Source: Pseudoalteromonas ostreae
GTDB lineage: Bacteria > Pseudomonadota > Gammaproteobacteria > Enterobacterales > Alteromonadaceae
Assembly: GCF_018069805.1 (NCBI RefSeq)
Contig: NZ_JAGPYN010000032.1
Coordinates: 1 to 43,414, forward strand
Direction of reading: 5' to 3'
Length of the DNA stretch: 43,414 bases
Below, piece after piece: positions 8,108-16,965 of the stretch. A program made the translations under genes and the position numbers. Every line of letters starts with the position of its first letter. The first letter of the stretch is position 1. Below the pieces are notes generated by a model. The model was not told the origin of the DNA and searched no databases. It saw only the letters and a program-made list of their open reading frames with translations.

Positions 8108-9292
8108 CTAACAATACTGCCCTGCTGCGAAGCCGCAGCTCCACGCGTATTGAAAATTATAGCCGCCTAGCCAACCGGTTACGTCGGTTACTTCACCAAT
8201 AAAGTACAGCCCTTGGGCTTTTTTCGCTTCAAAGGTTTTTGAGCTAAGTTCGTCGGTGTCTATACCGCCTAGAGTTACTTCCGCTGTGCGGTAACCTTCG
8301 GTGCCGTTGGGTTTAATTTGCCAGTTATGAATGTAATTAGCTAGCTCGTCAATTTGGCTATGGGTGAGCTGATTTACATTGCAATCTGGAATAGCTTTAC
8401 TCTCATGCAGTATTTCAATAAAGCGTTTTGGCAAAATAGTCGCTAGGCTATTTTTTAATGATTTTTGTGCTTGGGTTTCTCGCCATGTTGCTAATTGCTC
8501 TGTTAAATCAAGCTCTGGTAACAGGTTTATAGTCACTGCTTGCCCTGCTCGCCAAAATGAGCTGATTTGTAATATAGCGGGGCCTGATAAACCACGGTGA
8601 GTAAATAGGATGTTTTCTTTAAAACTTGTGCCGTCTTCACTGCTGACGATACATGGCACGCTAATACCCGATAACCCTTCAAAGCGGTCCTTATCATGTT
8701 GGTGCAAGGTAAATGGTACAAGTGCTGCCATGGTCGGTAATACTTTTAAGCCAAATTGCTCAGCAATTTTATACCCTATTGGTGTTGCGCCTAGTTTTGG
8801 CATGGTTAAGCCACCAGCGGCAACAACGAGTGACTCACAGCTGTATGACTGTTGTTCTGTGATCACGAGATAGCCAGTAGCGGTTTTTTCAACGCTAAGC
8901 ACTTCGTTACGCAGCGCAACATTAACACCCGCCCATTCGCACTCAGTTAGCAAAATATCAACGATATCTTGTGCGCTATTGTCGCAAAATAACTGCCCAA
9001 GGGTTTTATGGTGATATGCCAAACCGTGTCTGTCCACCAGCTCAATAAAATCATGTTGGGTATAACGGCTCAAACACGATTTTACAAAGTGTGGGTTACC
9101 ACATAAATAGTTTTCAGGGCTGGCGTTTTCGTTAGTAAAGTTACAACGTCCGCCGCCGCTGATGAGAATTTTACGACCAGGCTTTTTGCCCATATCAAGC
9201 ACTGCAACACTGCGGCCACGGTATCCTGCTTGTGCTGCACACATTAAACCTGCGGCGCCGGCACCGATCACTATTACATCTACTTGGGTCAT
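8108..9292 (-). CDS. HI0933/YhiN-family FAD-dependent oxidoreductase
   Basis: A 394-aa flavoprotein of normal length for the family. The N-terminal dinucleotide-binding motif GAGAAGLMCA is followed by the family hallmark KPGRKILISGGGRCNFTN; the C-terminal FAD-contacting part reads GEVTDVTGWLGGYNFQYAWSCGFAAG. Family members (NAD(P)/FAD-dependent oxidoreductases, including BaiN-like enzymes) are cytoplasmic and mostly of unproven substrate, so I give no reaction. It starts at ATG with no operon partner; the next upstream gene is divergent, 323 bp away. Confidence 0.92.
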   Translation of the reverse strand: MTQVDVIVIGAGAAGLMCAAQAGYRGRSVAVLDMGKKPGRKILISGGGRCNFTNENASPENYLCGNPHFVKSCLSRYTQHDFIELVDRHGLAYHHKTLGQLFCDNSAQDIVDILLTECEWAGVNVALRNEVLSVEKTATGYLVITEQQSYSCESLVVAAGGLTMPKLGATPIGYKIAEQFGLKVLPTMAALVPFTLHQHDKDRFEGLSGISVPCIVSSEDGTSFKENILFTHRGLSGPAILQISSFWRAGQAVTINLLPELDLTEQLATWRETQAQKSLKNSLATILPKRFIEILHESKAIPDCNVNQLTHSQIDELANYIHNWQIKPNGTEGYRTAEVTLGGIDTDELSSKTFEAKKAQGLYFIGEVTDVTGWLGGYNFQYAWSCGFAAGQYC

Positions 9293-9615
9293 TTGTTCGT
9301 CTTATGAGGAAATTTTTGCAATTGTAGCAAATTTTAAAGTACAAACTGAGCGGTATTTCACTATTTTATTATTAACAATAAAGCGTGAAAAACAAACACT
9401 CCCCCTACCGGTCTACAAATTAGTTAATACTTTATAACCACTATAAAAGCATAATAAAGGTCATAAAATTATATTTAGCCATATAAACATCCCGATATAA
9501 CTAAAATAGATACACCAATAATAAAACGTTATTTTAACTAATTTAACATATAATTTACCTTCATTCCTCTTCGCGACAATTCTTCGTGAAGCTTAATAAC
9601 AATCTAGGGATAATT
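9293..9615. other. Divergent intergenic region upstream of the protease
   Basis: 323 bp between the divergent flavoprotein and protease genes. It is very AT-rich and must hold both promoters, but no unambiguous -10/-35 or operator stands out. The only clear site is the protease ribosome-binding sequence AGGGA at 9606-9610, five bases before its ATG. Confidence 0.4.
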
Positions 9616-11742
9616 ATGACAACAAAAACAATATTTAAAAAATGCGCTGTAGCGCTTACTGTGAGCGCGGTATTTGCAGCCTCATCAAGTATGGCAAATC
9701 CTAGCGAAGCAATGACACCATCTATTGCTGACATAACAACAAAACTACAAAGCCAAGCTCCTCTCGGTACGCGCTTTATCATCAAGTATAAAAATAATAG
9801 TAATGATATGGCAACATTTTCGATTGCTGATACTAGCCCACTAATGATGAATAAAAAGGCCCAAGGCTTTGTTAAAAACTTTACCAGCAAAAAAGGTAAC
9901 ATTAAGGCGCAGTATGTTCGTGCAATGGCATTGAGTAACCATCATGTAATGCGTGCAAATAAAAAATTAAGCGCTAACGAAGCGCAACAATATATGCAAG
10001 AAGTGATTGCATCTGGCAATGTTGAATACATTGAAATAGATCAAATGTTAAAACCATTTGCAACGCCTAATGATCCCCGCTATGACGATCAATGGCATTA
10101 CTATGAACAAGCTGGCGGATTAAACTTACCTACAGCATGGGATACTGCAACAGGTAGCGGTGTAACCGTTGCAGTACTTGATACAGGTTATCGCCCACAT
10201 ATTGATCTTAACGCCAATATTTTACCTGGCTACGATATGATCTCTGATACCTTTGTTGCTAATGATGGTGGCGCTCGTGATAGTGATGCACGCGATCCTG
10301 GTGATGCAGTTTCTGCCGGTGAGTGTGGTAATAATAACAGTGCACAAGGTTCAAGCTGGCACGGAACCCATGTTGCAGGTACTGTTGCGGCAGTAACAAA
10401 TAATGGCGAAGGTGTTGCCGGCGTTGCTTATGATGCGAAAGTTGTTCCGGTGCGTGTGCTTGGTAAATGTGGTGGTTTAACATCAGATATTGCTGACGGC
10501 ATTATTTGGGCTTCTGGCGGTTCGGTTTCTGGCGCACCAGCTAATGCTAACCCTGCAGATGTCATCAACATGAGTTTAGGTGGCAACGGCTCTTGTAGCT
10601 CAACAACACAAAACGCGATTAACCAAGCACGTAATAACGGCTCTGTAATTGTCATTGCCGCAGGTAATGATAACGACAATGCTAACAACTATAATCCAGG
10701 TAACTGTAATGGCGTAGTTAACGTTGCATCGGTTGGTCGCAATGGTGGTCGAGCTTACTACTCAAACTATGGTACATCTATTGATGTTGCTGCACCTGGT
10801 GGCGCGCAAAGCTTTGCCAATGATTCTGAAGGTGTACTTTCAACGCATAACTCAGGTTCATCAAGCCCTTCTAGTGATAGCTACCACTACTCACAAGGTA
10901 CATCAATGGCTGCGCCTCATGTTGCCGGTGTTGCAGCACTTATTAAACAAGCAAAACCAAATGCAACGCCTGATGAAATTGAAAGCATATTAAAATCAAG
11001 CTCTCGCTCATTCCCAGCTACATGCAATAACTGTGGTACTGGTATTGTTGACGCAGCAGCAGCTGTTGCCGCTGCAGGTGGCACAACACCGCCACCACCA
11101 ACAGTTAATGAATTACTTGATAATCAAGCACTAACAAGCCTGAGCGGCGCTGCGAGTAGTGATACTTTTTACACAATGACAGTGCCAAGTGATGCAACTA
11201 ATGTGACTTTCACAATGAGTGGCGGAACGGGTGATGCTGATTTATATGTACGCTCAGGTAGTAAACCAACTACATCAACTTATGATTGTCGTCCGTATAA
11301 AGGGGGTAATAGCGAAGAGTGTTCCATTGATAACCCTACCACTGGTACATATCATGTAATGGTACGTGGTTACTCAGCTTACTCAGGTGTTAGTTTAGTA
11401 GGTAGTTTAACAACTTCAGGGGGGAGCGGTAACCCGCAAGCTGGCGGTGACACAATAGCAGATATTACGGCAAACGCTGGGCAATGGAAACATTACACTT
11501 TAGATGTTCCAGCAGGAATGGCAAGCTTTACCGTAACGACCTCTGGTGGCTCAGGTGATGCTGATTTATTTGTTAAATTTGGCAGCCAAGCGACAAGCTC
11601 TAACTATGATTGCCGCCCATATAAAAACGGTAACGCGGAGACATGTACGTTTAGCAATCCTCAAGCAGGAATTTGGCACATGAGTGTGAATGCTTATAAG
11701 ACCTTTTCAGGTTTAACGCTTGACGCACAATACCAGCCATAA
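9616..11742 (+). CDS. Secreted subtilisin-like (S8) protease with two PPC domains
   Basis: A 708-aa preproprotein. A Sec signal (about 1-26, ending SSSMA) leads into an inhibitor-I9-type propeptide (to about 145) and an S8 catalytic domain with D189 (VAVLDTG), H249 (SSWHGTHVAG), oxyanion N351 (AAGND) and S430 (GTSMAAPHVAG). A PPPP linker is followed by two C-terminal PPC domains (about 515-600 and 615-708), each with the GDADLYV/GDADLFV and YDCRPYK motifs. Such PPC tails are usually trimmed from type II-secreted marine proteases. I use the ATG with AGGGA five bases upstream, not the GTG ten codons earlier. Multiple Cys suggest disulfides in the secreted enzyme. The likely role is extracellular protein degradation. 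Confidence 0.95.
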   Translation: MTTKTIFKKCAVALTVSAVFAASSSMANPSEAMTPSIADITTKLQSQAPLGTRFIIKYKNNSNDMATFSIADTSPLMMNKKAQGFVKNFTSKKGNIKAQYVRAMALSNHHVMRANKKLSANEAQQYMQEVIASGNVEYIEIDQMLKPFATPNDPRYDDQWHYYEQAGGLNLPTAWDTATGSGVTVAVLDTGYRPHIDLNANILPGYDMISDTFVANDGGARDSDARDPGDAVSAGECGNNNSAQGSSWHGTHVAGTVAAVTNNGEGVAGVAYDAKVVPVRVLGKCGGLTSDIADGIIWASGGSVSGAPANANPADVINMSLGGNGSCSSTTQNAINQARNNGSVIVIAAGNDNDNANNYNPGNCNGVVNVASVGRNGGRAYYSNYGTSIDVAAPGGAQSFANDSEGVLSTHNSGSSSPSSDSYHYSQGTSMAAPHVAGVAALIKQAKPNATPDEIESILKSSSRSFPATCNNCGTGIVDAAAAVAAAGGTTPPPPTVNELLDNQALTSLSGAASSDTFYTMTVPSDATNVTFTMSGGTGDADLYVRSGSKPTTSTYDCRPYKGGNSEECSIDNPTTGTYHVMVRGYSAYSGVSLVGSLTTSGGSGNPQAGGDTIADITANAGQWKHYTLDVPAGMASFTVTTSGGSGDADLFVKFGSQATSSNYDCRPYKNGNAETCTFSNPQAGIWHMSVNAYKTFSGLTLDAQYQP

Positions 11743-11801
11743 TCAGAAAATTTACACATTAACACTATCTAGACAGCACTTTTATCTACTTGTGTTTGGA
11801 A

Positions 11802-11840
11802 AAAATCGGCCCCCCTAAAAGCGTGGCCGATTTTATTTTG
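11802..11840. terminator. Convergent hairpin terminator (protease / CIS operon)
   Basis: A 10-bp stem AAAATCGGCC (11802-11811) pairs with GGCCGATTTT (11825-11834) around a 13-nt loop. It is flanked by TTTTATTTTG on the plus strand and a T6 run on the minus strand, so it can stop transcription from both the protease gene and the minus-strand CIS operon. Confidence 0.8.
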
Positions 11841-11904
11841 TTCATTTAGATATTATTGCAGCTTCATGAGCAGCAATGCGTTAATACAACAAATCCTAGC
11901 AACA

Positions 11905-12213
11905 TTATTTCTTACTATTTCGCTTGCTTCGCCTCCCTACTGAAGCTTCTTTGATGACCATCACCAATGCCATAATCACCGGTGATATTATCCCCAAAAC
12001 TGCTATGAACACTTTAAAATCAAGAAAATAGCCTGACAGACAAGTTACTAAAACTAACACTACCGTAGTGGGCATCGCCCACTTCCCTATTAACATCATT
12101 ACAATATCTTGAGGCGCAATACGGCTGCGATATTGTTCTAGTGGCGGTTTTTCAGACTCAGGATTAGTTTTGCCGTCAGACTCTGATGAATTCTCAAAAT
12201 TTTTTTTCATCAA
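11905..12213 (-). CDS. Small two-TM membrane protein at the end of the CIS operon
   Basis: 102 aa. Residues 1-45 are hydrophilic and charged, then two hydrophobic segments (about 47-67 TTVVLVLVTCLSGYFLDF and about 70-88 IAVLGIISPVIMALVMVI) end in a strongly basic tail (GRRSKRNSKK). A GGAG lies upstream of the ATG. It is the last minus-strand gene before the terminator. I recognise no family. Its shape (two helices, basic C-terminus) would fit a holin/antiholin or an assembly-site anchor, but that is only a guess from context. Confidence 0.55.
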   Translation of the reverse strand: MMKKNFENSSESDGKTNPESEKPPLEQYRSRIAPQDIVMMLIGKWAMPTTVVLVLVTCLSGYFLDFKVFIAVLGIISPVIMALVMVIKEASVGRRSKRNSKK

Positions 12214-12244
12214 AATTACTCCATTGATTGCTAAATTTTTTGGG

Positions 12245-12267
12245 AAGGAGGAGGCTGAAACCTCCTT
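12245..12267 (-). other. Small hairpin before the two-TM gene
   Basis: AAGGAGG (12245-12251) pairs with CCTCCTT (12261-12267). It lies in the 134-bp gap between the CIS hypothetical gene and the two-TM gene. No U-tract follows on the minus strand, so it looks more like a processing or translation-control structure than a terminator. Confidence 0.3.
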
Positions 12268-12347
12268 GAACAGTCGCTGTAATAATCGTTATTAACAGGA
12301 GAAGGAAGGGAAATATGGAAGAGAGTTATCCATACAAATGAGGTCTG

Positions 12348-12827
12348 TTAATGCAGCCAAACTTGAGGATTAAAAAAGAGTGGTTCAGGAGAACATTTAA
12401 GCTGGGAATGTAAATGTGTTTGATTAGTATAAATATCAAAATAAAGAGTATACAAGCGTATCCATAGAGTAAGCCTAGATTGATCTGCTCGATTAATTTG
12501 TTGCAGTGTATCCGAACACATCACGCCACTAACAGGTAGTGAAAAATACTGCTGAAATTGCACTAACAATATTTCGACATATCCTTTCACTGATGCTTTA
12601 AGTAGTAAGTTTGCAATACTTTGTTGCTGGATATATTCCCCCTGCAACTGTGACCAGATTTCTTCACAATATTGATGCTTAAATAGTTGGTATAGCTCAC
12701 ACGAAGAAAAGCCAACCGCCTTCATAGTTTGCCAGCAAGTTAGATCCTCAATGTCAACACTATAAATGTCTGCCGCTTTACGTTTAAACATAAAGACTTT
12801 TTCAAATGCTTGCACATAGTTTGCCAT
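12348..12827 (-). CDS. Unknown CIS-operon protein (159 aa)
   Basis: A soluble, mostly helical-looking protein with no signal peptide and five Cys. I start at the ATG at 12827, preceded by AAAGGAAG with proper spacing; the GTG two codons earlier would touch that Shine-Dalgarno. It follows the 195-aa gene by 56 bp in the same orientation and is likely cotranscribed with the injection system. No homology to known Afp/PVC components is recognised; in particular it has no Walker motifs. It could be an assembly factor or chaperone. Confidence 0.6.
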   Translation of the reverse strand: MANYVQAFEKVFMFKRKAADIYSVDIEDLTCWQTMKAVGFSSCELYQLFKHQYCEEIWSQLQGEYIQQQSIANLLLKASVKGYVEILLVQFQQYFSLPVSGVMCSDTLQQINRADQSRLTLWIRLYTLYFDIYTNQTHLHSQLKCSPEPLFFNPQVWLH

Positions 12828-12883
12828 TATCACTTCCTTTGGTGGACCTTCTAGGGATAACGTGTAGGCATCAAAAATGTGAA

Positions 12884-13471
12884 TTAAATTCGGCTCAAAT
12901 TAGTCCTTTTTTGAATAAATACTAGAGATATAAAATCTTGAACTACAGATGTTAACTCCGAAAAATCAGTCGTACATTCATGCCAGCGGTTTGCGCAGCG
13001 CCTTAAATTATTACTGGCACCTTGGTCATCATCAAAAACAAATAGCGGCTGTGATTGACTGACCACCAAGTTGGTTTTATAACGGCACATTAAAAAGTGA
13101 TTATTTGCTTGAGTAAAGATCACTAACTGATTGTTATTTGTGCTTTCATTAAGTGGCGTGTCGCTTTGCGAAATACCACTAAACTTAAATACCACTTGGT
13201 AAATCACCTCACTCACTGCTTGTTGTTCACTCAATTGCTCTTTTAAAATGTCAACCTCGACGGCAAAATCATGCTCTGCCAATAGCACTTTAACTTGATC
13301 CAAATGAGGTAAAACAACATGGGTAAACTGTTCATGTAAATGATGTTTCAGTTGGTATTCACTGTGCTTAGTTTGGCTATCAGTTTTAGTTTTAGCTTGG
13401 CTATACAATTGAGTTCGTTCTAGATGTTCGTGTATAAGATCTTCGGTCTCTGCGGTATCGTAATTATGCAT
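12884..13471 (-). CDS. Unknown CIS-operon protein (195 aa)
   Basis: Residues 1-50 are charged, with many His, Gln and Lys; about 50-195 look like a mixed alpha/beta domain with alternating hydrophobic strands (YQVVFKFSG, QLVIFTQAN, HFLMCRYK, PLFVFDDD). It has no signal peptide. It begins 17 bp after the tape measure stop, so it is clearly in the operon. The position corresponds to where Afp15 (AAA+ ATPase) or Afp16 (DUF4255 terminator) would be expected, but it has neither a P-loop nor the DUF4255 pattern. A replacement tail-terminator is possible; I cannot support it. Confidence 0.6.
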   Translation of the reverse strand: MHNYDTAETEDLIHEHLERTQLYSQAKTKTDSQTKHSEYQLKHHLHEQFTHVVLPHLDQVKVLLAEHDFAVEVDILKEQLSEQQAVSEVIYQVVFKFSGISQSDTPLNESTNNNQLVIFTQANNHFLMCRYKTNLVVSQSQPLFVFDDDQGASNNLRRCANRWHECTTDFSELTSVVQDFISLVFIQKRTNLSRI

Positions 13472-13488
13472 AATTTTTCTCTTTTAAA

Positions 13489-16400
13489 TTAAAAACCATA
13501 TTTCCATTCAACGTTAATCAATAATTGCCCCAACCAAGGAAGCTGAATAATACCTAACCCCCAAGGGAGCTTAGCTATGAGTACATCTTGCGGCTGCTTT
13601 TCAACTTGAATTTGCCAGCCCTGCTGGTTAGCTTTCACTACGCCCTGTCTAGCTATAAACAAACGAGTAAACTCTTCAATAGGCATATTTTTTAACAGCG
13701 ACCAGCGATTAATCACCGCATGTAGCATCTGCTCAATGAGGCTAATGGTTTTATCATCAAGCTCAACGGGGTGCTCTATTTCTTCCGCTATAGTTAGACC
13801 CAACAAAATGTTAACGGTATGACTTACTTCAATTAATGGATCTATTTTCGCAATATGACACAATATCGCGTGCGCGGTCATACGTGCGCGTTGATCAATA
13901 AATTGATTAGCAATGGGCCCTTCATCGGGATGTAATAAACCCAATTTAAAAAATAATGTCGGTAAAAAAGGCCATAGGATCACTAAACCTACATCTTGGC
14001 TAACATCTTCTACTTGCTGCGCTTGGATTTGACGTAATTGATCTACATACTGTTTTGCTTGAGCAATAATAGCCTGAAAAGCTGATGATGCTTGTTGTAC
14101 CGAAAACCTTTGCTGATATTGCGTGAGGCATGCTTTAGTTTTCACTATTACTTGATGTAGTAATATTTGTTGCTCATCGTGGGCGGGGTCTTGAAAGGCC
14201 TTGCCTGCCCCACTAGCTACATTAGCTACATTAGCTACATTAGCTACATTAGCTACATTAGCTTTATCAATGCTGACTTTATCGGTTTCTAACATTGCTT
14301 TATTTGTTACAGGTGGCTCAATATACCAAAGCCCCTGTGCCAATAATTTCTGCAATCCCAGTTCAAGCTCATCAAGTTGTTCACTATCTAACAGAGCGCG
14401 AATATCAATCGGCGCTTCAGCATCAAACTTGTTCTGCAAGTATGTTTGCGTTGCTGTTTGGTTTGTTAAAATCGACTGAGTAGCTGAATTGGTATCATTA
14501 GTAGCAAAAGCTAATTCATGGTGCTGCGGTTGTGTATTTTTATTTTCAGTAACATCTTGCGTGTGCCCTAATTCAACCTGCTTAGCCATTGTCAATACAG
14601 AATTGGTCGCTATCAATTGTGTGATAGCATAATCTACCAGTGGCACTGACCATTCAGCTTGCTTATTAAGCCAACGCAATAACCATGGACTGTGCCGCTC
14701 TACCTCTACTTTTAGTGAATCTAGGTGTTTCAAGTTTTTTATAAATAGCTGCACCACAGCAGCTCTATTAACAGCAAAATTGGCGGTTAAGCTTAGAATG
14801 AGTTCAACTTCTGTCAACAACCACATTCTTTGGGCCATAATTTGCTGATATAAACGCTTTATTGATCCCCGATGAGTGCGCTGTATTTGCATACTATGCT
14901 GTAAGGCTTGCCTAATGGTAACCAACCGCTGATGAAACAATGTGTCATGCACGCTAGGGTTAAGTGTCAATTCATTTATCTTACTAGCATGATCAATACT
15001 ATTATCTAGCCCTGCGATTAACTGCTCATATAGAGTAAGCAAAGCACGCTGCGTTTGCTCCTCAACTTTATAATCCCCTGAACTAGCAGACACAGATTTA
15101 ATCGTTTTATTTGATGTGTTTTTACCTATTGATTCTAAAGATGAAATTAGCTGTTCCAGCAGGGTATTAATTGTATTTACATTACCGATAGTATCACCAA
15201 CTACTCCATTTTTTGAGAATGCACTTACAGGTAGGTTAGTTTGCAACAACTGTATTATGTGTTTGTAATTACTGAGCATTTTCAACGATAACGCATTAGT
15301 TGCTACCGTGCTCTTATTTGCCCGTGATTGAGTGTTATTGAGCGGTATTACCTGTGACTCGTTTTCTCTAGCTACCTCTAACCAAGCACGTATTTGACGC
15401 AACGTTGCCAGTACGGGTTGTGGATCAAATATCGGCACCATTGATAAGCTAGGGTATGTGACCACTGCTCTGTAGTAACCTATACACCAACGGTCTACTT
15501 CAGCAATCCACGCTTTACACTCGACTTCATTCAGCCGCTGAGGTGGTGACCACCGACTCGGAGCTTGCAATAATTGTGCAGGCACATCAGGTAATTGCAT
15601 TAATAAGACATACATTTTTATAACAGTGCCACGAGCAAATCGCTCGAAATTAGATGTGTACTTATTTGCCCTTAGATGTGCAGTATAATTTTGTAATTTA
15701 TCCAATGCTTGCACTAATGCAGATTGTTCACCCTGTTCAAACGCGTTGCAATTAAGTGCATGGCCGAGTTGATTTGCGATCGTACTGGGTAATAATAACG
15801 TCTCATCATTGAGTGCGCGTAGCGCGTACCAAGTTTTTCCGTTTTGTCGTGGTAAACAATTACTACTCTGTAATCGGTGTAATAATTGTAGCAAGTAAGT
15901 CAATGTCGCAATTTGCCTTGAGATACCTGTTAACGGCGCGGTTCGAGTTACATCGTCATATGTAGCTAAATGTTTAGCTGAAAATAAGCGCGCTGTCTCG
16001 GTATCTTCATTTTGGTCATTTACAATCGCATGTAAATGGGCCAGTGCTTTGCTGTCAGCCTGTGACTTATTTATTTCACACCACATAGCTATGGGTTGAA
16101 GAAGTGTTTTGCGTTTCAAAGCAACGATACTTCTACGCAGCAAATCAGTACTAAACGCATTGCGCTTAACAAAAGCTTGATACAAAGAAAATAATACACC
16201 TAAAACGTGTTGTTGGAATTGTGTTGAACGCGCTGACTGCAACAGTATGATTTCTACGTCAACTATCAACTGCTCTAACTGCGTTGTATTTAATGCGTTA
16301 CAAACTATTTTAAGCGACTCGTGCTTATAACTAGTCAATACGCTTGCTAATAAATCAATTAGTACCTGCTTATCTTGTGCATATAAATGCACTAACTTAC

Positions 16401-16965
16401 GTCGTAAAATCGGCCACATAGGCGCTAGCATTAAACGACTCAAATTTTGCTGCTTTGTTCGTAATAACTGTGAAATTTGTCTTTTTAATTCAATACGTAA
16501 GGTTGATTTTCTATATAACACTGTAGATAGTACGTTATGTTCATCAGTAAATTTAAATAACTGTATCAGGGCCAACATACTGGCGTTTAATTTAGTGTAT
16601 CGGGCATCCGATGCCGATTGTTGCGCAGGCTCAATTACACGCTGCTGTGTATCCACTTGATCAGGCATACGTTGACGTATTGCCGCTTCGAGTCGTGGAA
16701 ACATATAGTGCTTAAATGCTGTAAATGGGTCACTAAGCACTACTTGCAAGTCTATGTCTTCCAGCTCAATGTCTATATCTGCAAGCTTAATGGTTATATC
16801 CGTATCCTCAGATATAAACAACGTAGACCAATCCATTTGACGCAAGCCTTGTTGAAACCATGTCGTAAAATAGGTTTCAAGTTCATATAGACTCATTGAC
16901 GCGTGTGCCAATGCAGATTCAGGGGCCAACATATCGACCCCTATATGTTTAATATGTAGTTTCAT
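13489..16965 (-). CDS. Contractile injection system tape measure protein
   Basis: 1158 aa, helical and Gln/Leu-rich, ending in LPWGLGIIQLPWLGQLLINVEW, which is the diagnostic C-terminal signature of the eCIS tape measure family (Afp14-like). The N-terminus MKLHIKHIGVDM also fits. It sets tube/sheath length and occupies the tube lumen before firing. Its ATG overlaps the stop of the fibre gene (TAATG), so translation is coupled. Residues about 901-916 are five Ala-Asn-Val units encoded by a perfect 9-bp tandem repeat, an unstable in-frame tract. A Lys/Ser/Thr-rich stretch lies around 545-640. Family confidence comes from the C-terminus and gene order. Confidence 0.88.
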   Translation of the reverse strand: MKLHIKHIGVDMLAPESALAHASMSLYELETYFTTWFQQGLRQMDWSTLFISEDTDITIKLADIDIELEDIDLQVVLSDPFTAFKHYMFPRLEAAIRQRMPDQVDTQQRVIEPAQQSASDARYTKLNASMLALIQLFKFTDEHNVLSTVLYRKSTLRIELKRQISQLLRTKQQNLSRLMLAPMWPILRRKLVHLYAQDKQVLIDLLASVLTSYKHESLKIVCNALNTTQLEQLIVDVEIILLQSARSTQFQQHVLGVLFSLYQAFVKRNAFSTDLLRRSIVALKRKTLLQPIAMWCEINKSQADSKALAHLHAIVNDQNEDTETARLFSAKHLATYDDVTRTAPLTGISRQIATLTYLLQLLHRLQSSNCLPRQNGKTWYALRALNDETLLLPSTIANQLGHALNCNAFEQGEQSALVQALDKLQNYTAHLRANKYTSNFERFARGTVIKMYVLLMQLPDVPAQLLQAPSRWSPPQRLNEVECKAWIAEVDRWCIGYYRAVVTYPSLSMVPIFDPQPVLATLRQIRAWLEVARENESQVIPLNNTQSRANKSTVATNALSLKMLSNYKHIIQLLQTNLPVSAFSKNGVVGDTIGNVNTINTLLEQLISSLESIGKNTSNKTIKSVSASSGDYKVEEQTQRALLTLYEQLIAGLDNSIDHASKINELTLNPSVHDTLFHQRLVTIRQALQHSMQIQRTHRGSIKRLYQQIMAQRMWLLTEVELILSLTANFAVNRAAVVQLFIKNLKHLDSLKVEVERHSPWLLRWLNKQAEWSVPLVDYAITQLIATNSVLTMAKQVELGHTQDVTENKNTQPQHHELAFATNDTNSATQSILTNQTATQTYLQNKFDAEAPIDIRALLDSEQLDELELGLQKLLAQGLWYIEPPVTNKAMLETDKVSIDKANVANVANVANVANVASGAGKAFQDPAHDEQQILLHQVIVKTKACLTQYQQRFSVQQASSAFQAIIAQAKQYVDQLRQIQAQQVEDVSQDVGLVILWPFLPTLFFKLGLLHPDEGPIANQFIDQRARMTAHAILCHIAKIDPLIEVSHTVNILLGLTIAEEIEHPVELDDKTISLIEQMLHAVINRWSLLKNMPIEEFTRLFIARQGVVKANQQGWQIQVEKQPQDVLIAKLPWGLGIIQLPWLGQLLINVEWKYGF
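14214..14263. repeat. 9-bp tandem repeat (5.5 units) inside the tape measure gene
   Basis: Five perfect TAGCTACAT units at 14214-14258 are followed by a partial TAGCT to 14263. On the coding strand each unit encodes Ala-Asn-Val. Unit gain or loss keeps the frame and changes the protein by three residues. Confidence 0.97.

Noticed and set aside
7942..8202. 86-aa plus-strand ORF
   Set aside because: It runs into the 3' end of the flavoprotein gene on the other strand and has no domain or ribosome-binding site.
12884..13471. Afp16-like (DUF4255) terminator
   Set aside because: The position would fit, but I cannot see the DUF4255 sequence pattern, so I leave it as unknown.
14201..14479. Plus-strand ORF with ALATLATLATL repeats
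   Set aside because: It is the antisense shadow of the 9-bp repeat within the tape measure gene.
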